In this document: in pieces, positions 15,890-23,487 of the stretch
Position numbering within the stretch: the first letter of the stretch is position 1
How the letters are laid out: each line of letters starts with the position of its first letter
Assembly (NCBI GenBank): GCA_046049665.1
Contig: JBJOQW010000121.1
Span: forward strand, 1-29,691
Length of the DNA stretch: 29,691 nt
DNA from: JAAFHS01 sp046049665
Lineage (GTDB): Bacteria > Pseudomonadota > Alphaproteobacteria > Rhodobacterales > Rhodobacteraceae
Direction of reading: 5' to 3'
Made by a program: the position numbers and the translations under genes
The notes under the pieces: generated by a model
The model's database searches: none
What the model was told of the DNA's origin: nothing
The model's input: only the letters and a program-made list of their open reading frames with translations

Positions 15890-17217
15890 TTTCTGACGCG
15901 GTCGATAGCGGGGGCGATGACTGGGTTCCCCAGCGCGAGCAGGGGTTTGCAACCCAGGTCCCTGCCACGCGCGGTTATGTCATTCATCCGGACCTGAAAT
16001 CGGGTCAGAAGCGGCGGCTTGCGGAACATGGGCTGGCCGAGGCTGTGTCTTTGGCGGGGGCTTTGCCCGGAATGCAGGTGCTGCGCGGTGAGGTGGCGCG
16101 GGTGGCGCGCATCACGCCTGCGACGCTGTTCGGATCAGGCAAGGTGGCCGAGATTGCCACGCGGCTGAAAGAACTGGCGGTTGAGGTGGTGCTGGTCGAT
16201 GGGCCGGTGACACCGGTGCAGCAGCGCAATCTGGAAAAGGAATGGGGGGTGAAACTCCTTGACCGGACCGGGCTTATTCTGGAAATTTTCGCCGATCGGG
16301 CGCGCACGCGCGAAGGTGTGCTGCAGGTGGAACTGGCCGCATTGTCCTATCAGCGCACGCGGCTGGTGCGGGCCTGGACGCACCTTGAACGCCAGCGTGG
16401 GGGCTTTGGCTTTGTGGGCGGGCCGGGCGAGACGCAGATCGAAGCGGACCGGCGGGCGATTGATGATCAGGTGATCCGGCTGAAGCGTCAGCTGGACCGG
16501 GTGGTGAAAACGCGCGAGCTGCACAGGGCGTCGCGGCGCAAGGTGCCATTTCCGATTGTGGCCTTGGTGGGCTACACGAACGCGGGCAAGTCAACGCTGT
16601 TCAACCGGGTGACAGGGGCAGATGTTCTGGCCAAGGACATGCTCTTTGCGACACTGGACCCGACGATGCGGGGGGTGACGCTGCCGAGCGGGCGCAAGAT
16701 CATTCTGTCGGATACGGTGGGGTTCATTTCGGATTTGCCGACACAGCTGGTGGCAGCGTTCCGGGCGACCCTAGAAGAGGTGCTGGAGGCCGACCTGATC
16801 TTGCACGTGCGTGATATTGCGCATCCGGAAACGGCAGAACAGGCGGCGGATGTCGCCGAGATTTTGGCCTCGCTTGGCGTGACGGCGGCAACACCGCAGC
16901 TGGACGTGTGGAACAAGCTGGACCTTGTAGACGGTGCGGCACGAGTGGCGCTGATTGATCAGGCAGAGCGCAGTGACCGGGTGTTTGCGGCATCGGCGCT
17001 GACGGGTGAGGGGATTGATCTGCTGCTTGAGGCGGTCAGCCGTGCCTTTGATGAAGAAAAGACGGATAAGGTGCTGGACCTGCCCTACGCCGATGGCAAA
17101 CGCCGGGCGTGGCTGCATGGTGAAGGTGTGGTGATTTCCGAAAGTGCGGGCGATGACGGCTATCACATCGCCGTGCGCTGGACGGCGCGGCAGGCGGCAC
17201 GTTTCGCCGCGTTGTAG
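15889..17217 (+). CDS. hflX: Ribosome-associated GTPase HflX, apparent ATT start
   Basis: About 442 residues from the proposed start. HflX splits stalled ribosomes after heat or other stress and sits beside hfq in many proteobacteria. The N-terminal domain begins with the family-typical TRGYVIHPDLKSG, followed by LPGMQVLRGEV and the glycine-rich FGSGKVAEI; the helical linker has QRGGFGFVGGPGETQIE. The G domain has G1 GYTNAGKST (about 228-236), FATLDPTMRG, G3 DTVGFI and G4 NKLD. The first in-frame ATG/GTG is a GTG at 16045, which would cut off the conserved N-terminal strand. The frame is open back to 15883 and its only plausible start there is ATT at 15889, overlapping the hfq TAA and preceded by AGGTGA. 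CTG at 15994 is a poorer alternative because it truncates the conserved segment. Confidence 0.9.
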   Translation: MSDAVDSGGDDWVPQREQGFATQVPATRGYVIHPDLKSGQKRRLAEHGLAEAVSLAGALPGMQVLRGEVARVARITPATLFGSGKVAEIATRLKELAVEVVLVDGPVTPVQQRNLEKEWGVKLLDRTGLILEIFADRARTREGVLQVELAALSYQRTRLVRAWTHLERQRGGFGFVGGPGETQIEADRRAIDDQVIRLKRQLDRVVKTRELHRASRRKVPFPIVALVGYTNAGKSTLFNRVTGADVLAKDMLFATLDPTMRGVTLPSGRKIILSDTVGFISDLPTQLVAAFRATLEEVLEADLILHVRDIAHPETAEQAADVAEILASLGVTAATPQLDVWNKLDLVDGAARVALIDQAERSDRVFAASALTGEGIDLLLEAVSRAFDEEKTDKVLDLPYADGKRRAWLHGEGVVISESAGDDGYHIAVRWTARQAARFAAL

Positions 17218-17228
17218 GGGCGAGGGGC

Positions 17229-17246
17229 GGTGCGCTGTAGCGCACC
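17229..17246. terminator. Bidirectional hairpin between hflX and the CoA transferase gene
   Basis: GGTGCGC and GCGCACC form a perfect seven-pair stem with a TGTA loop, in the 29 bases between two convergent genes and touching the stop codon of the minus-strand gene. No U tract follows. Palindromes of this sort (a GGTGCGC stem next to CCCTACG) are frequent in Rhodobacterales intergenic DNA, in my recollection, so it may be one copy of a dispersed family. Confidence 0.6.
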
Positions 17247-18461
17247 CTACGCTGAAGCCGGTGCGATGATCTTGCGGTCAATGAGGCCTGCAATGGCACC
17301 GGACGGCAGGCCCAGAACCTCGGCCAGAATCTGTTCGCTGTGGGCACCCAACCGCGGGGCGGGTCTGGCTTCGCTGCGCGCATAGGCAGTTGAGGCAACG
17401 GGTGAGCCGGGCACGGGGTAGGTGCCGATGCCGGGTTGGTGCAGGCTGGTGAACATCGGGTTATCCGGCGACAGGTCCGGGTCATGCTGCACCGCCCCGG
17501 CAAAGCTGCGAAAGACCGACCATGTGAGGCCCGCCGCATCAAAGAGCGGCGCAATCTCGGCCAGAGTGCGGGCGGCGAACCATGGTTGGAACAACGCTGT
17601 AATCTCGGCCCGCGCCTGCCAGCGGTGCGCCTCGAGCGTCAGATCAAGGGCCAGCTGCGTTGCCAGTTCGGCCATGGCGGCTTCCATTTCCAGCGTGCGT
17701 ACAAGGCCCTTCCACTGCCGGTCAGTCAGCCCGATAACCATGACGCGCTGCCCATCGGCCAGCACGAAATCTTGCCCATAGGCCCCGTAAAGGCTGTTGC
17801 CATAGCGGCCCCGGTCAACCCCGTTCACCGCCACTTCGCCGATGATGCCAAGATGGCCCATGACACCTGCCGCCACGTCCTTGAGGCTGAGTTCGGCCAA
17901 TTGCCCCGCCCCTGTGCGCAGCCGGTGCCGTTCGGCCCCAAGCAGCGTGTTCACGATCATCTGTCCGGCAATCAGGTCCCAGGCGGGCAGTACATGGGCC
18001 ACGGGGTCTTTGCCCGGAAGGCCGGTGGCCATGGGAAAGCCAAGGGCGGGGTTCACGGTGTAATCCACCGCAGGCTCCCCCCGGCGCGTGCCTGTCAGGC
18101 TGACCATGATCAGGTCTGGCCGCGTGGCCGCCAGGGCCGGGTAATCCAGTGCACCGCGCCCGCGCAGATTGGTCATGAAGATACCGGCATCGGGGCCGGG
18201 GGCGGTGATCAGCGCGGCCACGATTTCGGCCCCTTCGGGCGTTGCAAAATTGATTGCAAGGCTGCGCTTGCCTTTGTTCATGCCTGCCCAGAACAGGCTT
18301 TCGCCCGAGGCCGTAACTGGCCAGCGCCGCGCGTCCATGCCGCCTTTGGGCAGGTCTATGCGGATCACATCCGCGCCCATCTGCGCCATGGTCATGCCAG
18401 CAAAGGGCACGGCCACGAAGGCGCTGGACTCAATTATGCGCAGGCCAGACAACGGGCCCAT
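17247..18461 (-). CDS. mct: CaiB/BaiF-family CoA transferase, probable 2-methylfumaryl-CoA isomerase (mesaconyl-CoA C1-C4 transferase)
   Basis: 404 residues, class III CoA transferase. Family marks: GPLSGLRIIESSAFVAVPFAG, MTMAQMGADVIRID, WAGMNKGKRSLAIN and GAGQLAELSLKDVAAGV, in which the Asp at about 195 fits the catalytic Asp that carries CoA. The run VDYTVNPALGFPMATGLPG and the length are what I know from proteins annotated as Mct, which moves CoA within mesaconate from C1 to C4 (about 409 residues in Chloroflexus). The hydratase-like partner directly upstream supports this. The general alternative is a CoA transferase or racemase for another branched acid. The ATG at 18461 overlaps the previous stop by one base (TGATG); the frame extends further upstream only as a shadow. 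Confidence 0.8.
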   Translation of the reverse strand: MGPLSGLRIIESSAFVAVPFAGMTMAQMGADVIRIDLPKGGMDARRWPVTASGESLFWAGMNKGKRSLAINFATPEGAEIVAALITAPGPDAGIFMTNLRGRGALDYPALAATRPDLIMVSLTGTRRGEPAVDYTVNPALGFPMATGLPGKDPVAHVLPAWDLIAGQMIVNTLLGAERHRLRTGAGQLAELSLKDVAAGVMGHLGIIGEVAVNGVDRGRYGNSLYGAYGQDFVLADGQRVMVIGLTDRQWKGLVRTLEMEAAMAELATQLALDLTLEAHRWQARAEITALFQPWFAARTLAEIAPLFDAAGLTWSVFRSFAGAVQHDPDLSPDNPMFTSLHQPGIGTYPVPGSPVASTAYARSEARPAPRLGAHSEQILAEVLGLPSGAIAGLIDRKIIAPASA

Positions 18462-19261
18462 CACCAAGTCACCTCTGCAGTCATACACTGCAATCCTTCG
18501 GCGTTGATGGTGGCCAGCGTAGTGCCCCATGCGGCAAGGGTCAGTGGGCCAGCAAAGGCAGGGCGCACGCCGCGATAGCGGAACTCGCGGGGTGTTTGCC
18601 CCGTGCGGGCGATGGCGGCGGTCAGCAGGGCCATGGCTTGCAGCGGCCCGTGGGTGACAAGGCCGGGATAGTGTTCGACGTTCTGCGCATAGGGCAGATC
18701 GTAATGAATGCGATGTGCATTGAAGGTCAGGGCGGAAAAGCGAAACAGGCAAGGGGCATCGGCCTGCAGCGTTTCCTGCCAGTCGGGGTTGGGCGGGGCC
18801 GGTTGCGGCGGTGGCGGGGTAAAGCTGCTGGGCAGTGCGACATAGACGATGTCCTGCTCTTCGTCGATGCGGCCATGCTGGCCAGTGATGGCATGGGCAA
18901 CCGTCACAAACACCATCTGGCCTGTGCTGCCCGACTTTTCGACCACCTTCAAAATCTCGGAGCGGCGGGTCAGGGGTTCATCGGCGTGCAGCGAGCCGGC
19001 AAAGGTCAGCCTGCCACCGGCCCACATGCGGCGTTCCAGCGGCACGGGCGGCAGAAAGCCCCCCTTGGCGGTGTGACCGTCAGGCCCAAGGCCGGACATG
19101 GGGGTTTCATACTGCCAGCCGATCCAGTGCCATAGGGGTGGCAAATGGCCCTGCGGGATGGGGCGTTCCAGCGTGGCGGCAAGCTGGCGCAACTGGCGCG
19201 TGCTGATCACATCCTCAACCGTTTCGGTGCGGCCGACCCATGCTTGCAAGTCCATGGTCAC
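18461..19261 (-). CDS. meh: MaoC/HTD2-type hot-dog hydratase, probable mesaconyl-C4-CoA hydratase
   Basis: About 266 residues with two hot-dog halves. The N-terminal half resembles FAS1-like dehydratases (PPLWHWIGWQYETPMSGLG, then PLERRMWAGGRLTF). The C-terminal half has the hydratase motif LTFNAHRIHYDLPYA and YPGLVTHGPLQAM. A proline-rich linker lies near the middle (PSSFTPPPPQPAPPNPD). Paired with the Mct-like gene it would hydrate mesaconyl-C4-CoA to citramalyl-CoA; the lyase for the next step is not in this window. Start: GTG at 19261 has GGAG at a spacing of seven, better than ATG at 19255 (spacing 13) or TTG at 19267. A palindromic operator candidate lies 25-43 bases upstream, so repression of both genes is likely. 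Confidence 0.78.
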   Translation of the reverse strand: MTMDLQAWVGRTETVEDVISTRQLRQLAATLERPIPQGHLPPLWHWIGWQYETPMSGLGPDGHTAKGGFLPPVPLERRMWAGGRLTFAGSLHADEPLTRRSEILKVVEKSGSTGQMVFVTVAHAITGQHGRIDEEQDIVYVALPSSFTPPPPQPAPPNPDWQETLQADAPCLFRFSALTFNAHRIHYDLPYAQNVEHYPGLVTHGPLQAMALLTAAIARTGQTPREFRYRGVRPAFAGPLTLAAWGTTLATINAEGLQCMTAEVTW

Positions 19262-19285
19262 TTTCAATCTCCGACGCCAGTATGT

Positions 19286-19304
19286 TGCGCAACTTTATTG
19301 CGCA
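19286..19304 (-). promoter_or_regulatory. Inverted-repeat operator candidate upstream of meh-mct
   Basis: TGCGCAA, five bases, TTGCGCA: a perfect inverted repeat with seven-base arms. The first arm is also part of the palindrome TTGCGCAA. It lies just upstream of the ribosome binding site of the hydratase gene, where a bound dimer would block transcription or early elongation. The size and symmetry fit a MarR- or TetR-type dimer. No regulator gene is adjacent, so the binding protein is unknown. Confidence 0.6.
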
Positions 19305-19346
19305 CTCATTGGCCTGTGAAGCGCCGAAGGTCAACCCGATTTGCAG

Positions 19347-19375
19347 TGGGGGCTGGGATTATCACCCAGCCCCCA
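19347..19375 (-). terminator. Strong hairpin behind the acidic-protein gene
   Basis: TGGGGGCTGGG and CCCAGCCCCCA form an eleven-pair stem with a seven-base loop, ten bases after the stop codon of the minus-strand gene at 19385. There is no U run after the stem on the minus strand. It should also insulate that gene from the meh promoter region that follows. Confidence 0.7.
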
Positions 19376-19384
19376 TGCATGCCA

Positions 19385-19927
19385 TCAAAAGATCGGTACG
19401 TAGGAATCTGTAACGTCCACAGGTTCCGGCTCATAGATGAAAGGCCCATCAGGATCTGTGTCCGGATCTGTGTCCGGTTCTTCTTTCTCCAACACCGTCT
19501 TGATCGAACCTGACGCGGTCGAGGTTGACGTGGCGCGAATGCCAAGCTCGGCAACATCATCCCAGCTGTCAACGCCCGAAAGGTTCACGGACAGGCTTTC
19601 ACCAGCGGTCAGGAAGGTGAACTTGTCTTCGCCAAGTTTGCCAAGCCCCGCATCCGAAAGCTTGAGGGCGCCATCCCAATCAACAACGTTGCCATCCTGA
19701 TCAACCTGCCCGGCACCGTTCATGCCAAGCGATTTGCCCAGGGTAAAGCTGGTGCCATCCAGAATAGTATCGCCGAAATACAGGGCGTTGAAATCGGCCG
19801 AGCCTTCCAGCACGTCGATTTGGGCCGAAAAGGCCCCGTCAGCGTCTTGGGTAACCGTGATCCTGAAGGTCAGCCCAAGTTCGGTTCCCAGGTATTCGAC
19901 AGATGTCGTTTCAGTCGTGCTAGTCAT
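19385..19927 (-). CDS. Small acidic protein of unknown function, possible RTX-associated domain
   Basis: 180 residues, strongly acidic, predicted mostly beta (alternating strands such as LGLTFRITVTQDADGAFSAQ). No signal peptide and no membrane helix. The core has FNALYFGD, LGKSLGMNGAG, LKLSDAGLGKLGEDKFTFL and LGIRATSTSTASGSIKTV. I associate this last pattern with a domain in large, type I-secreted RTX proteins of marine bacteria, but that is from memory and uncertain. After it comes a low-complexity tail, EKEEPDTDPDTDPDGP, ending in DVTDSYVPIF, a hydrophobic end that could suit C-terminal type I secretion. AAAGGG precedes the ATG at some distance. It stands alone between two hairpins, so it is probably a single-gene transcript. 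Confidence 0.75.
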   Translation of the reverse strand: MTSTTETTSVEYLGTELGLTFRITVTQDADGAFSAQIDVLEGSADFNALYFGDTILDGTSFTLGKSLGMNGAGQVDQDGNVVDWDGALKLSDAGLGKLGEDKFTFLTAGESLSVNLSGVDSWDDVAELGIRATSTSTASGSIKTVLEKEEPDTDPDTDPDGPFIYEPEPVDVTDSYVPIF

Positions 19928-20020
19928 GTTGGCGTCGCCCTTTGTGTTCGTGTGTTACAGAGTGACGGTGCTGCCCCCGGGACCGCCTGATTGAAGAAAG
20001 CAAGGGGTGGATGAAACCAG

Positions 20021-20045
20021 GAAAAGGCGATTCCGTGACCTTTTC
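20021..20045 (-). terminator. Terminator-like hairpin behind the penicillin-acylase-family gene
   Basis: GAAAAGG and CCTTTTC form a seven-pair stem with an eleven-base loop, about 30 bases beyond the stop codon of the minus-strand gene at 20076. On the minus strand the second arm ends in CCTTTTCC, giving a short U stretch. The stem is modest, so confidence is limited. Confidence 0.45.
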
Positions 20046-20075
20046 AGGGGAAGCCTGTGGTTTTCGGAATTAGTT

Positions 20076-22538
20076 TCAAGGAGCCGGCGACAGCGTCGTC
20101 GTGCCCACAGCTGCCGCACGGGCCAGATCAATATCCAGTGACATGGGCACGTATTCGCCGCGGCGCCACAGCTCTCCCAGATCATCATAGAAGCGTGACA
20201 AGGGGTGGCCGGATTGGCCCGTCGAGGTGATGAACACGGACGAATCCGGATCGGCGAAATCATAGACACCCCGGTATCCTGCGCCGTGCACGTTCAGATA
20301 GGGCTCTGGCCCGGTTCCTGCCGTGCGCCCGCGCAACAGGGTATTGTCACCCCCGCTGGTGGATTGGCGGATGTTGACGAAATAGCGCAGCACAGGCACC
20401 TCGCCCATGACAGGGTGGTCATGCGTGGCCTGATGTGCATCGCCCCAACGCCAGCTTTCCAGTGCCGGGCCGTAGGTTTCCGTCAGCGACAGCAAGGCGT
20501 CATCCAGTGCGATGCGGGCAAGATCACTGCAGCTTTCCACTGCCGCCGACTGGATGACATCGCACCACACACTTGCCCCATCGGTATTGCGGTAGACGCG
20601 TTCCAGAAACACCGGTGAAGGATGGGTGAATTCATCGGCCATCGGGCCCAGATCATCGCGGATCAGGCGGTCTTGCAGGGCGCGCAACCAGGCCTCGGCG
20701 ATCAGCGGTTCGGGCAGATGTTCGTTCATCTCGCCGTTCCATTCCGCAAGGATGGCCAACGCGCGCTGGCGCAGGCGTTCGGGCGTGCCTTCGGGTGCTG
20801 CCTCACCCGTGAACCACAGGTCCGCACCGATCAGCGGCAAAAGCGTGCGGGCGGTTGGGGATACGGTATCTAGCTGCGCTTCGATAAAGCTGTCGCGCGT
20901 ATGCACCTCGCGCTGCTGCATCAGCGTCAGCCAGCGCTGGATGCGCTGTGTGTCGCCCCAGATATGGCTGATATGGTTGGGGAAAGGCCGGTCCACCGTC
21001 TTGTTGTTGGTATTGCCCAACAAGCCGGAAGCGGGGTTTTCTATACGCAGGTTTGCCGTGTGCGGCATGGTGCCAGACCAGCGGTTGGTGGCGATCCAGC
21101 CAGGTGATGGAATGCGCCCCCGACTTTGGTGCGCGGCATCGCGCGCGGGCATGGCACCGATCAGTTGCATAGCGATGCCATTCGCGTCTGCCAGCATCAG
21201 GTTCTGCGACGGGGCGATAAATTTCTCGGTGGCGGAAAGGGCGCTGGCAATGTTCCGGCTGTGCATCAGGTCCATGGCGGCGGTCATGGTGGTGTCATTG
21301 CCCGACAGGGCCGTCCACGACAGCGCGGCCACATCGCCATCCGGCGTGATGCTGGCAAGATCATAGTGCGAGCCGGGCAGGACCGGGCCATTATCCGTCC
21401 AGCGCAGGGTGATGGTAACGGGGTCAGCATCGGCCACGGTGATGATGGTGCGTTTGGTTTCAAACGCTTTCCAGCCATCCGGCGTGCGGTACTGTTCGGG
21501 GTTGTCGGGGTTTACCTCTTCGATAAACACATCCTGATCGTCCAGATAGCTGGAGGTGATGCCCCAGCCAAGATCACTGTTGCGGCCCAGCATGATGACA
21601 GGAACGCCAGGAATTGTGCCGCCGATCACCCCACCGGATTGCAGTTCCAACCGGGCCAGATACCAGATTGTCGGCGCCGTAAAGCCAAGATGCGGGTCAT
21701 TGGCCAGCAGCGCGCCACCTGCGGCAGAGCGGTCCGGGGTGGCTGCCCAAGCGTTAGAAGCACCGGCAAAAGCCATGCGCTGAAAAGGCGAAAGCGGATC
21801 ATCCGTGGCCATGCGCAGGGGGGCCTGAGACGGCCGCACACCGGGAAACAGCGCGGCATAATCGGGTGAGGTCACGCCGGGCGAAGAATTATCAGGCTGA
21901 ATATCGCGCAACCGCTCGGGCGGCAGCAGCAGTGACATGCGCGCGCGCAGCACCTCGGCCTCCAGATGGCTGGACAGTTGCAGGGCCATCAGCTTGATGA
22001 TGGCGATGCTGTCGGCGGGCTGCCAGGCGGCGATCTCGGGCGAGAAGAAAAAGAATTCGGGCGCGCCACGGCCGCGCGCACCGACATTCACCTGTGTGAT
22101 CCAGGCGTTGACCCCGGCGCTATAGGCCTCAAGCGCGGCCTTGGTGCGCGGGGACTGGGCGTTCAGCGATTGCACCGACAGATTATACAGGTCAAACCGC
22201 CGCAAAAGCTCATCAATCTTGACGGTACGGCTGCCGAACACCTCGGACAAGCGGCCCTGGGCTGTGCGGCGCAGCATTGTCATTTGCCACAACCGGTCCT
22301 GCGCATGGGCAAAGCCAAGGGCAAAGAACACGTCATTATCCGTGGCGCCAAAGATATGTGGCACGTTGTCATTGTTGCGGATGATATCGACGGGGGCGGT
22401 GATGCCCGCCAAGGCAAAGTCTTCGCTGTAATCCGGCAACGAGCGCGACAAGAACCAGTAGGCAATGACCATGGTCAGAAGGCCAAGTGCCACGGCCCCG
22501 GTAAACAGTCGCAAGAGCCAACGGAAAAGAACGATCAT
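20076..22538 (-). CDS. Penicillin acylase family protein (Ntn hydrolase)
   Basis: 820 residues, a full-length precursor of the penicillin G acylase/cephalosporin acylase/AHL acylase family. These enzymes cut amide bonds after autocatalytic cleavage of one chain into alpha and beta subunits. An N-terminal hydrophobic segment (about residues 8-30) is a signal peptide or anchor, implying a periplasmic enzyme. The alpha part has IIRNNDNVPHIFGATDNDVF and ALGFAHAQDRLWQM. The catalytic Ser after cleavage is about S261 in FAGASNAWAA, followed by LLANDPHLGF. The beta part continues with NTNNKTVDRPFP. Possible substrates are N-acyl homoserine lactones, penicillins or other acyl amides; sequence alone does not decide. 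It diverges from the dehydrogenase operon over about 80 bases. Confidence 0.92.
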   Translation of the reverse strand: MIVLFRWLLRLFTGAVALGLLTMVIAYWFLSRSLPDYSEDFALAGITAPVDIIRNNDNVPHIFGATDNDVFFALGFAHAQDRLWQMTMLRRTAQGRLSEVFGSRTVKIDELLRRFDLYNLSVQSLNAQSPRTKAALEAYSAGVNAWITQVNVGARGRGAPEFFFFSPEIAAWQPADSIAIIKLMALQLSSHLEAEVLRARMSLLLPPERLRDIQPDNSSPGVTSPDYAALFPGVRPSQAPLRMATDDPLSPFQRMAFAGASNAWAATPDRSAAGGALLANDPHLGFTAPTIWYLARLELQSGGVIGGTIPGVPVIMLGRNSDLGWGITSSYLDDQDVFIEEVNPDNPEQYRTPDGWKAFETKRTIITVADADPVTITLRWTDNGPVLPGSHYDLASITPDGDVAALSWTALSGNDTTMTAAMDLMHSRNIASALSATEKFIAPSQNLMLADANGIAMQLIGAMPARDAAHQSRGRIPSPGWIATNRWSGTMPHTANLRIENPASGLLGNTNNKTVDRPFPNHISHIWGDTQRIQRWLTLMQQREVHTRDSFIEAQLDTVSPTARTLLPLIGADLWFTGEAAPEGTPERLRQRALAILAEWNGEMNEHLPEPLIAEAWLRALQDRLIRDDLGPMADEFTHPSPVFLERVYRNTDGASVWCDVIQSAAVESCSDLARIALDDALLSLTETYGPALESWRWGDAHQATHDHPVMGEVPVLRYFVNIRQSTSGGDNTLLRGRTAGTGPEPYLNVHGAGYRGVYDFADPDSSVFITSTGQSGHPLSRFYDDLGELWRRGEYVPMSLDIDLARAAAVGTTTLSPAP

Positions 22539-22620
22539 CAGGGGGCCTGTGCTTGACGAGTGGCGCTGTTGCTGTTCCTAGTCCATCCCTAGGATAAGAG
22601 CAATGAAACGGGGCAAGTGC

Positions 22621-23487
22621 ATGGCAAAGGTGGCATTTCTGGGCTTGGGCGTGATGGGCTTTCCGATGGCGGGGCATCTGATGGCCAAGGGGCATGAGGT
22701 GACCGTGTATAACCGCAGCATCGCCAAGGCCGAAGCCTGGGTGGCCAAGCATGGCGGGGCTTTGGGCGAAACCCCTGCAAAGGCGGTGGCGGGCGCGGAT
22801 TTCGTGATGGCCTGTGTGGGCAATGACAATGACCTGCGGTCGGTCTGTGTGGGCGAGGCGGGGGCCTTTGCGGGCATGGCAGCGGGTGCGGTGTTCGTGG
22901 ACCACACCACAGTGTCGGCGCAGGTGACGCGAGAGATGGCAGATGTGGCAGCTGGCATGGGTCTGGGCTTTGTGGATGCGCCGGTATCTGGCGGGCAGGC
23001 TGGGGCGGAAAATGGTGTGCTTTCAATCATGTGCGGGGGGACGTTAGCGCATTATTCCAAGGCGGAACCAGTGATGGCGTCTTACGCGCGGGTGTGTAAG
23101 CGCATTGGCGATACGGGGGCCGGGCAGCTGGCCAAGATGATGAACCAGATCTGCATTGCGGGGCTGATGCAGGGGTTGAGTGAGGCGCTGGCCTTTGGCG
23201 AGAAGGCGGGCTTGGACGGGGCGGCGGTGGTTGAGGTGATCAGCCAGGGTGCAGCGGGCAGCTGGCAGATGGTCAACCGGCACAAGACCATGCTGGCGGA
23301 TCAGTTCAACCACGGCTTTGCGGTAGACTGGATGCGCAAGGATCTGGGCATCTGTCTGGCGACGGCGGATGAGATCGGGGCGCAACTGCCGGTGACAGCT
23401 TTGGTGGATCAGTTCTACAAGGATGTGCAGCTGATGGGGGGCGGGCGGTTTGATACATCCAGCCTTATCAAGCGGTTACGCGGCTGA
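22621..23487 (+). CDS. NAD(P)-dependent beta-hydroxyacid dehydrogenase (3-hydroxyisobutyrate dehydrogenase family)
   Basis: 288 residues. The N-terminal Rossmann domain has VAFLGLGVMGFPMAGHLM, with NR after the second strand (VYNRS), which favours NADP over NAD. Substrate motif: DAPVSGGQAGAENGVL (about 121-136). Catalytic Lys in GAGQLAKMMNQI (about 171). The C-terminal all-alpha domain ends SSLIKRLRG. The family includes 3-hydroxyisobutyrate dehydrogenase, tartronate-semialdehyde reductase and succinic-semialdehyde/glyoxylate reductase; I cannot say which. The ATG at 22621 gives the usual MAKVAFLG start with ACGGGGC upstream. An ATG at 22603 with AGGATAAGAG would add six residues. A TTGACG at 22553-22558 may be a -35 box but no good -10 follows. 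The stop overlaps the next gene by one base. Confidence 0.9.
   Translation: MAKVAFLGLGVMGFPMAGHLMAKGHEVTVYNRSIAKAEAWVAKHGGALGETPAKAVAGADFVMACVGNDNDLRSVCVGEAGAFAGMAAGAVFVDHTTVSAQVTREMADVAAGMGLGFVDAPVSGGQAGAENGVLSIMCGGTLAHYSKAEPVMASYARVCKRIGDTGAGQLAKMMNQICIAGLMQGLSEALAFGEKAGLDGAAVVEVISQGAAGSWQMVNRHKTMLADQFNHGFAVDWMRKDLGICLATADEIGAQLPVTALVDQFYKDVQLMGGGRFDTSSLIKRLRG

Noticed and set aside
17436..18578. A 380-codon plus-strand open frame antisense to the CoA transferase
   Set aside because: Shadow frame; the minus-strand product has full-length family similarity and proper coupling.
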